10,846 nt of DNA, from contig JAVVTJ010000039.1 of assembly GCA_036653755.1 (NCBI GenBank), positions 1 through 10,846 of the forward strand, in the 5' to 3' direction. The DNA comes from RGIG5057 sp036653755 (GTDB taxonomy: Bacteria > Bacillota > Clostridia > TANB77 > CAG-465). The translations under genes and the position numbers were made by a program. Shown here one piece after another: positions 6,684 through 10,846 of the stretch (position 1 is the first letter of the stretch; each line of letters opens with the position of its first letter). Under the pieces are notes generated by a model. It made no database searches, was not told where the DNA came from, and worked only from the letters and a program-made list of their open reading frames with translations.

Positions 6684-6684
6684 A
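6657..6684 (+). promoter_or_regulatory. Weak sigma-K-like promoter candidate for the small-gene cluster
   Basis: No good TTGACA/TATAAT pair precedes the cluster in this orientation. AACA (6657-6660) followed after 15 bases by CATATTATA (6676-6684) resembles the mother-cell sporulation pattern (an AC-containing -35 box, about 16 bases, then CATAnnnTA). Transcription would start near 6692, leaving room for the Shine-Dalgarno at 6700-6706. Such AT-rich words occur by chance here, so this is tentative. Confidence 0.2.
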
Positions 6685-6711
6685 TACTATATAATTTATG
6701 AGGTGGTTTTA

Positions 6712-7023
6712 ATGAATTGTTGTTATACTATTGTAATTAAACAAATAGTTTGTAATAATGGTGTGCCAAAAAGAATAGATAATGTACATACTAATTTATC
6801 TCCTAATACAAAAATAAAGCTTGAATTTGGATATAGTTTAACATTTTTAAATGGCACTGATAAACAGTGTTCTATAATGCTTGGTAATGATTTATTTATT
6901 CCTAACGTTACATTTACAATACTTAGTGGTAGTTTTAAAATATTTGATTTACCTGTTCCAAATAGTAGTTACAGATTATACGTTGCTGCTAGAAAAGTTT
7001 GTTGTCAAACTTGTAATAATTAG
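6712..7023 (+). CDS. Small cysteine-containing beta-rich protein of unknown function
   Basis: I do not recognise a named family. From ATG 6712 the protein has 103 residues. A GTG at 6703 opens the frame earlier, but it lies inside the GAGGTGG Shine-Dalgarno (6700-6706), so the ATG is preferred. The N-terminus is M-N-C-C-Y-T-I-V-I-K-Q-I-V-C, the C-terminus carries C-C-Q-T-C, and between them alternating hydrophobic stretches suggest beta strands. There is no signal peptide or membrane helix. The start resembles, loosely and from memory, the N-terminal 'CC...KTIV..KVC' connector of Bacillus endospore-appendage (Ena, DUF3992) subunits, so a disulfide-linked surface or spore-coat protein is one idea. 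It is first of three same-strand genes with gaps of 17 and 4 bases. Confidence 0.75.
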   Translation: MNCCYTIVIKQIVCNNGVPKRIDNVHTNLSPNTKIKLEFGYSLTFLNGTDKQCSIMLGNDLFIPNVTFTILSGSFKIFDLPVPNSSYRLYVAARKVCCQTCNN

Positions 7024-7040
7024 AAAGGAAGTATTAATAA

Positions 7041-7337
7041 ATGAATAGTTTTAATGTTAAATTAATTATAAATGATATGTGCTGCTCTAAATCATGTGAG
7101 AAAACAATTCAAAAAGAAACAAATGTTACATGTATATCTCAAACAATTCAGCTTCAATCTTCTTTTACATTAAATGTTATACAAGTTTTAAATAACAACA
7201 TAACTGTACTTATACAAAATGGTAGTAATGTTATACTTAGAACTATTTATGATAATTTTACATCTGAAATACAATTACCTTGTGAAAATTGTCAGCATAT
7301 TATTAGTATTTCGGTAGACATAATTAGTAAAGGTTAA
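7041..7337 (+). CDS. Small cysteine-containing beta-rich protein, possible paralog of its neighbour
   Basis: This 98-residue protein is preceded by AAAGGAAG (7024-7031) and begins 17 bases after the previous stop. Family not recognised. It has a cysteine cluster near the start (M-C-C-S-K-S-C-E-K-T-I then T-C) and a C-E-N-C pair near residue 83, separated by polar/hydrophobic alternation typical of a small beta sandwich. Its C-terminal third (F-T-S-E-I-Q-L-P then I-I-S-I-S-V) can be lined up with that of the upstream protein (F-K-I-F-D-L-P then Y-R-L-Y-V-A), so the two may be diverged paralogs. The C-C-x-x-x-x-x-K-T-I pattern again recalls Ena-type fibre subunits, in which N-terminal cysteines bond neighbouring subunits. 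No signal sequence is present, compatible with a protein assembled from inside a mother cell, but that is inference. Confidence 0.75.
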   Translation: MNSFNVKLIINDMCCSKSCEKTIQKETNVTCISQTIQLQSSFTLNVIQVLNNNITVLIQNGSNVILRTIYDNFTSEIQLPCENCQHIISISVDIISKG

Positions 7338-7341
7338 AGTT

Positions 7342-7548
7342 ATGAAAAAATGTAATAACAACGGTTTTGATTTTATATTATATGCTACTGCAATTTCATT
7401 TGCTTTAGCAAGAGATTTAACAACAGCCGAGCAAGATTTAGTTGGTAATTTTTTTCAAATAGTTGGTCAAAATTTAACTTCAATTGCAGCATATAACAAT
7501 GATATAAAAGAAATGTGTAATCCAAATGATAATCTACAAATTGATTAA
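7342..7548 (+). CDS. Small helical protein of unknown function
   Basis: This 68-residue protein starts 4 bases after the previous stop, with AAAGG (7329-7333) inside the preceding gene as its Shine-Dalgarno, so it is probably translated from the same mRNA. The centre, D-F-I-L-Y-A-T-A-I-S-F-A-L-A-R-D-L-T-T-A-E-Q, followed by L-V-G-N-F-F-Q-I-V-G-Q-N-L-T-S-I-A-A, looks like two amphipathic helices joined by a short turn. It resembles small hypothetical proteins common in Clostridia that carry an 'ALA.DLS..E......F....G..L..IA' pattern. Single cysteines are at residue 4 and near the C-terminus. The function is unknown; its position suggests it serves the same process as the two beta-rich proteins. 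Its TAA overlaps the TAA of convergent smpB. Confidence 0.75.
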   Translation: MKKCNNNGFDFILYATAISFALARDLTTAEQDLVGNFFQIVGQNLTSIAAYNNDIKEMCNPNDNLQID

Positions 7549-8003
7549 TTTTTTTTAAATTCATTAATTTGTTTCTTAGCAAGTGAAGCTTTTATTTGAT
7601 CACGTTTATCATATAGTTTTTTACCTTTACATATACAAAGTTCTAGCTTAAACCATCTTCCTTTTGTATATATTTTACTAGGTATTAATGTATACCCACC
7701 TTGTTTCATGAATCCTATTAATCTTATTATCTCTAATCTATGAAGAAGTAACTTTCTATCTCTTTTTTCTGCTACATTATTTATATTTCCCATTTCATAA
7801 GGACTAATGTGCATATTTTTAAGCATTATTTCAGATCCATTTATTAATGCAAAACTATCTTTTAAATTACATTTAGATTCTCTTACAGATTTAACCTCAG
7901 TACCTTTAAGTTCTATTCCACATTCTAATTTTTCTATTATTTCATATTTATGTGTTATTTCTTTATTATTTACACATATTTTATTAACATTTTTTTCTGC
8001 CAT
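7545..8003 (-). CDS. smpB: SsrA-binding protein SmpB
   Basis: SmpB binds tmRNA and brings it to stalled ribosomes for trans-translation. The 152 residues match the family (about 150-160). The conserved core is clear: I-E-L-K-G-T-E-V-K-S-V-R at about 30-41, the H-I-S-P-Y region at about 65-69, and Y-T-L-I-P-S-K-I-Y-T-K-G-R-W-F-K-L-E at about 103-120. The basic C-terminal tail beginning K-K-L-Y-D-K-R-D is the segment that enters the mRNA channel. GGAGGA sits about 8 bases before the ATG. It starts 19 bases after the upstream radical-SAM-family gene and is probably cotranscribed with it. The tmRNA gene itself is not in the window. The gene ends tail-to-tail with the plus-strand cluster, the two TAA stops sharing bases 7545-7548, with no terminator visible between them. 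Confidence 0.97.
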   Translation of the reverse strand: MAEKNVNKICVNNKEITHKYEIIEKLECGIELKGTEVKSVRESKCNLKDSFALINGSEIMLKNMHISPYEMGNINNVAEKRDRKLLLHRLEIIRLIGFMKQGGYTLIPSKIYTKGRWFKLELCICKGKKLYDKRDQIKASLAKKQINEFKKN

Positions 8004-8022
8004 ACATTAATCCTCCAAATTA

Positions 8023-9744
8023 TTACTTTGATATATTATGCTCAAGCAATTTTAAAATTTTGCTATATTCTTGTTTTATATCTTCTTTATTTATACCTGT
8101 ATATATATTATCAAAACAAAATTCATAATTTATATCATATCTTTTGTTTATATAATCTTCTATTTTAATATTTTCTTTTTCTAATGCTTTCATCCAAATA
8201 TTATAATCAAAATAATTTTTATTATTATCAAATCTACTCCCAAATCTCCAAGCATTATATATAACTTTACCAGTTGTAACATCACCTTTTTGAATATATC
8301 CAAGTATATTTTTTTGAAATATATCATCATAAATATATCGAATATTTTTTTTAGTTAGCTTATCATTTAAAAATTGCTGTTTCATTTCTAGTTTATTTTG
8401 ACTTGCTTGTTCAAAACATTCAAAAAAAGTATGAGGTTTTGGAATAAATATTTCAGTTGTTATTGATATACTACATTTTCTTTTTCTTTGCTTTTTAGGA
8501 ATTTTATAATATTCATTAAATATTTTATTACAAATATCTAATATATCATTTAAATCTAAATAATCTTCACTTGGCAAACCAATTTTAAATTTTAAATTTA
8601 TATTATTAAAATTATTTTCAAATGCTACTTTTGCAAAGTCTAAAATATTTTTTTCTGTTATATTAGAACATATAATATCTCTTAATCTTTGTGAAGAAGC
8701 ACCTATATCTAAAGTTATACATTGTTTAGTATCATAATTTATTTTTTTTAATAATAATATATTATCAGCATTTAACTTCAAATTTCTAAAACTTAGTTTT
8801 ATTTTATTTTCATTTGTAAATTTTAACATTTCTTCTATAAGTTCTACCATGTTATAATACTTTTCTAAGTAATTAAAATCTAAACATATTTCATTTATTC
8901 CAGTATAAATGTAATTAGTTTTTGCTAAACTAACTATTTTTTGAACTGTATTTTCTCTTATATTATCATTTTCAAAGTTTAATCTATTTTTAATTGAATT
9001 AACTCTTTCAACTTCTATATATATTTTATCATTATTATTTTTAATATTTGATACAATAGGAGTTTTAGCATATTCTACTGAATTTAAATTTTTAATGATT
9101 ACTCTATTTATATTATTTTTATTTGTATGTAATAATGGAATATATACTCCATCTATATCTTTTATACTATTTAAAAATTTTATTTTTGAACCTATTTCAT
9201 TTTTCCATTCCATATATTTATCTATAATTAAACTTATTACTTCTTCAAATTCACCTATTATATATATATCAATAAAAGGTGATAGTGGATATGGATTATC
9301 TGTACATTTTCCTGTAGCCATTACAAATGGAAATCTTATTTGTCTATCTTTTGCATACAGTGGTATATTACACAAATCTATAATATTTAAAACATTAGTA
9401 TACTGCATTTCATCATCAAGATTAAAATTGATAATATCAAAAGAATCTAAATAATCTTTAGATTCTAATCCATACATTTTTATTTTTTTCTTTCTCATTA
9501 AATTTTCAAAATCTTTACATGGTGCATATACTCTTTCACACCATGTATCTATTCTATTATTTAGCATACTATACATTGTTTTTAAATTTATATTATTTAC
9601 ACTTTTTTCATAAATATCAGGAAAACACATAGCATATCTTACTTTAATATTACTTTTTTCTTTAATTACTTGATTATATTCTCCACCAATATATCCAGCT
9701 GGATTTATAATATTTTTAAAATCATAACTATTTAATTTTAGCAT
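8023..9744 (-). CDS. Radical-SAM-family protein lacking the iron-sulfur cysteines
   Basis: The protein belongs to the B12-binding-like/radical SAM family often listed as TIGR03960. N-P-A-G-Y-I-G-G-E-Y-N (14-24), F-P-D-I-Y-E (41-46), E-M-Q-Y-T-N-V-L-N (112-120), S-Q-R-L-R-D, I-G-L-P-S-E, F-I-P-K-P-H-T-F-F and G-K-V-I-Y-N-A-W are family signatures in the right order over 573 residues. In active members the centre reads R-G-C-T-R-G-C-R-F-C. Here residues 247-256 are R-V-N-S-I-K-N-R-L-N, so the three cysteines that ligate the 4Fe-4S cluster are all Asn (249, 253, 256) while the spacing is kept. The F-P-L-V-I-A-G-G-P-type loop is also altered (F-P-F-V-M-A-T-G-K). The frame is unbroken and AAAGGA precedes the ATG. 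It is probably a pseudoenzyme, or a gene that has lost its original reaction. The family's substrate is not established. It is followed by smpB. Confidence 0.88.
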   Translation of the reverse strand: MLKLNSYDFKNIINPAGYIGGEYNQVIKEKSNIKVRYAMCFPDIYEKSVNNINLKTMYSMLNNRIDTWCERVYAPCKDFENLMRKKKIKMYGLESKDYLDSFDIINFNLDDEMQYTNVLNIIDLCNIPLYAKDRQIRFPFVMATGKCTDNPYPLSPFIDIYIIGEFEEVISLIIDKYMEWKNEIGSKIKFLNSIKDIDGVYIPLLHTNKNNINRVIIKNLNSVEYAKTPIVSNIKNNNDKIYIEVERVNSIKNRLNFENDNIRENTVQKIVSLAKTNYIYTGINEICLDFNYLEKYYNMVELIEEMLKFTNENKIKLSFRNLKLNADNILLLKKINYDTKQCITLDIGASSQRLRDIICSNITEKNILDFAKVAFENNFNNINLKFKIGLPSEDYLDLNDILDICNKIFNEYYKIPKKQRKRKCSISITTEIFIPKPHTFFECFEQASQNKLEMKQQFLNDKLTKKNIRYIYDDIFQKNILGYIQKGDVTTGKVIYNAWRFGSRFDNNKNYFDYNIWMKALEKENIKIEDYINKRYDINYEFCFDNIYTGINKEDIKQEYSKILKLLEHNISK

Positions 9745-9820
9745 TTTATTTTCCTTTCAGCTTAATAATTTATTTTAATATTATTTAATTTTTTGTAGTT
9801 CTTCCAATCTATCCTAATAT

Positions 9821-9849
9821 ATTATATCATTTATTATCAAATAATCCAA
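9821..9849 (-). promoter_or_regulatory. Probable promoter of the radical-SAM-family gene and smpB
   Basis: On the minus strand TATAAT (9821-9826) has an extended TG at 9828-9829 and lies 17 bases from TTGGAT (9844-9849), which matches TTGACA only in its first half. Transcription would begin near 9814, about 70 bases before the ATG. Confidence 0.5.
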
Positions 9850-9922
9850 ATAAATTAGCATAATTTGTAAATTTTCAAGCCATTTTTTTAAACTATTTAT
9901 TTCTTATTTCTAACAAATTCAT
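9827..9922 (-). pseudogene. Decayed second gene of the AbiEi-like operon (possible toxin remnant)
   Basis: An ATG overlaps the stop of the AbiEi-like gene by one base (TAATG), a common coupling arrangement between antitoxin and toxin genes. The frame reads M-N-L-L-E-I-R-N-K, then TAG, then F-K-K-M-A, then TGA, then K-F-T-N-Y-A-N-L-F-G-L-F-D-N-K and a final TGA. Two internal stops in otherwise protein-like sequence suggest a truncated and decayed gene. No AbiEii nucleotidyltransferase motif is left, so calling it a toxin rests only on position. Confidence 0.3.
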
Positions 9923-10464
9923 TACATCACCGCTTTCATAATTTTATCATATATAAAATTTTCATTTTTAAAGTTTTTCATATATTCAGTTATTTTAGTT
10001 ATATTTAATTCATTTTTTATTTGTCTATATGAATTAATAATCTCTATATAATAATCAAGTGCCACAGATTTTTGGTTTCTCATAAGTTCTATAAGCATTC
10101 TCTCTTTGTCATAAACATTTACTTCTACGCCTTCAAAAGTCATTTTAGTTTTTCCTATTTCAAAAAATTTTTCTGATACAAACATTTGATTTATCTTTTC
10201 ATCATTAATTTTTGCTGTTACTCTTGGTGTAGACAAATCTATTTTATTAGGAATTACATCTGTTAAACCATGAATATAAAATGCAGTATCTTTAGAAATT
10301 ATATAATTAGGGTATTTCTTTACAATAAGTTCTATTGGATTAACAAACTTATCTTTACTATAATATCCTCTTTCAATTCTTAAAATTTCTTTTTCTTTTA
10401 ATGCTTTTCTTAATTTATTTCTTGTTTTATATATTGTTTCTGCTTCTGCACAACTTAATATCAT
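9922..10464 (-). CDS. AbiEi-family antitoxin/transcriptional regulator-like protein
   Basis: AbiEi proteins are the antitoxin half of type IV AbiE systems and repress their own operon through an N-terminal winged helix. From ATG 10464 this protein has 180 residues. The first 45 or so resemble the winged helix and its wing (L-R-I-E-R-G-Y-Y-S), followed by P-I-E-L-I-V-K-K-Y-P-N-Y-I-I-S-K-D-T-A-F-Y-I-H-G-L-T-D with spacing typical of the family; the H-G-L-T-D signature is at about 65-69. A GTG at 10473 opens the frame, but it is part of the AAGGTG Shine-Dalgarno, so the ATG 6 bases downstream is the start. It lacks the intact AbiEii toxin gene that would normally follow. It may now be an orphan regulator. 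It lies between a radical-SAM-family gene and a shrunken copy of that gene. Confidence 0.8.
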   Translation of the reverse strand: MILSCAEAETIYKTRNKLRKALKEKEILRIERGYYSKDKFVNPIELIVKKYPNYIISKDTAFYIHGLTDVIPNKIDLSTPRVTAKINDEKINQMFVSEKFFEIGKTKMTFEGVEVNVYDKERMLIELMRNQKSVALDYYIEIINSYRQIKNELNITKITEYMKNFKNENFIYDKIMKAVM

Positions 10465-10482
10465 TTTTATCACCTTATAAAT

Positions 10483-10534
10483 ATTTTACCATAAACATAT
10501 ACATTTGTCAATCATTTGTATATATTTATGGTAA
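10483..10534 (-). promoter_or_regulatory. Promoter embedded in an 18-bp inverted repeat (likely autoregulatory operator)
   Basis: On the minus strand a perfect TTGACA (10506-10511) and TAAAAT (10483-10488) are 17 bases apart, with an extended TG before the -10. They are framed by an inverted repeat. The left arm 10486-10503 (TTACCATAAACATATACA) and right arm 10517-10534 pair at 17 of 18 positions around a 13-base centre containing the -35 box. A dimer or pair of AbiEi-like proteins bound here would cover the promoter, fitting the known self-repression of AbiEi antitoxins by inverted repeats. Confidence 0.75.
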
Positions 10535-10656
10535 GCAATTATTAGTTTTGTAATCATTGGCAAACTAGTAACAATGGCTCTGTATCAACATTTAATAAAT
10601 TTCATTATATTTTGATCTTATTTTATTATTTTTTGCTACTTTTACCAACTAAAATT

Positions 10657-10815
10657 TTACTTATATCTATCTTTTGTATACTGCATTTCATCATTAAGAT
10701 TAATAATATTAAAAGAATCTAAATAATCTTTAGATTCTGATCCATACATTTTTTTATTCTTAATTAAATTTTCAAATCTATTATTTAGCATACTATACAT
10801 TAATTTATATTATTT
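10657..10815 (-). pseudogene. Shrunken partial copy of the radical-SAM-family gene
   Basis: This stretch is a near-duplicate of about 9344-9600. It encodes M-Y-S-M-L-N-N-R, then F-E-N-L, then M-Y-G-S-E-S-K-D-Y-L-D-S-F, then D-E-M-Q-Y-T-K-D-R, corresponding to residues 57-134 of the neighbouring protein. Relative to that protein it lacks segments of 14, 2, 2 and 15 residues, and all four deletions keep the reading frame, leaving an open frame of 47 codons (10657-10800). Similarity continues a few bases upstream (to about 10815), where a 7-base loss breaks the frame. There is no Shine-Dalgarno before the ATG at 10800, so it is more likely a decaying copy than a gene. Confidence 0.7.
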
Positions 10816-10846
10816 TTAAATTGTTTGATGTAATAATTACACTATT

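Noticed and set aside
9095..9454. Long plus-strand open frame opposite the radical-SAM-family gene
   Set aside because: It lies entirely antisense to a well-supported coding frame, has no ribosome-binding site and reads as low-complexity hydrophobic sequence, as is usual for shadows in AT-rich genes.
9827..9922. In-frame TGA and TAG codons as possible recoding (TGA read as Trp)
   Set aside because: TGA is a normal stop for the mutase gene and Trp is encoded by TGG throughout the window, so the internal stops are better explained by gene decay.
1..10846. CRISPR arrays, tRNA or rRNA genes, insertion sequences
   Set aside because: I looked for regularly spaced repeats, T-arm/anticodon patterns, rRNA words, and transposase frames with terminal repeats and saw none.

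Overview
The window is very AT-rich DNA (by eye about one base in four is G or C) from a low-GC Bacillota, most likely a member of Clostridia. The evidence is the Shine-Dalgarno sequences (AAGGAG, GGAGG), the glmS ribozyme, the era-yqzL-recO gene order, the clostridial-type 'NPAGYIGGEYN' radical-SAM-family protein, and TGA used as a stop (phosphomannomutase) with Trp encoded by TGG.

Layout. 1-1830 (minus): a phosphomannomutase/phosphoglucomutase and a GtrA-like membrane protein, coupled by an ATGA overlap, with their own promoter. 1830-2681: an 850-bp intergenic region dense in RNA structure. It holds a near-consensus promoter followed by an unassigned structured RNA, a row of long hairpins, a second promoter, and a clear glmS ribozyme with its cleavage site at 2450/2451. 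2682-4539 (plus): glmS and a strong terminator. 4576-6634 (minus): era, a 39-aa yqzL-like gene and recO, then a decayed gene remnant. recO has an apparent one-base frameshift in its first codons. 6712-7548 (plus): three small unrecognised genes, two of them cysteine-containing and beta-rich, lying between era and smpB. 7545-9744 (minus): smpB and a full-length member of a radical-SAM family in which all three cluster cysteines are replaced by asparagine. 9827-10534 (minus): an AbiEi-like antitoxin/regulator with a strong promoter inside an 18-bp inverted repeat, followed by a decayed partner gene. 10657-10815 (minus): a shrunken copy of part of the radical-SAM-family gene.

Functionally, glmS and the hexose-phosphate mutase feed cell-wall and surface-sugar synthesis, and the ribozyme makes glmS sensitive to its own product. 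Era, RecO and SmpB are housekeeping (ribosome assembly, DNA repair, ribosome rescue). The least ordinary parts are the three-gene cluster at 6712-7548, the cysteine-less radical-SAM protein with its mini-copy, the orphan AbiEi-like gene with its operator, and the structured RNA at 2035-2146. Functions proposed for these are inference only.
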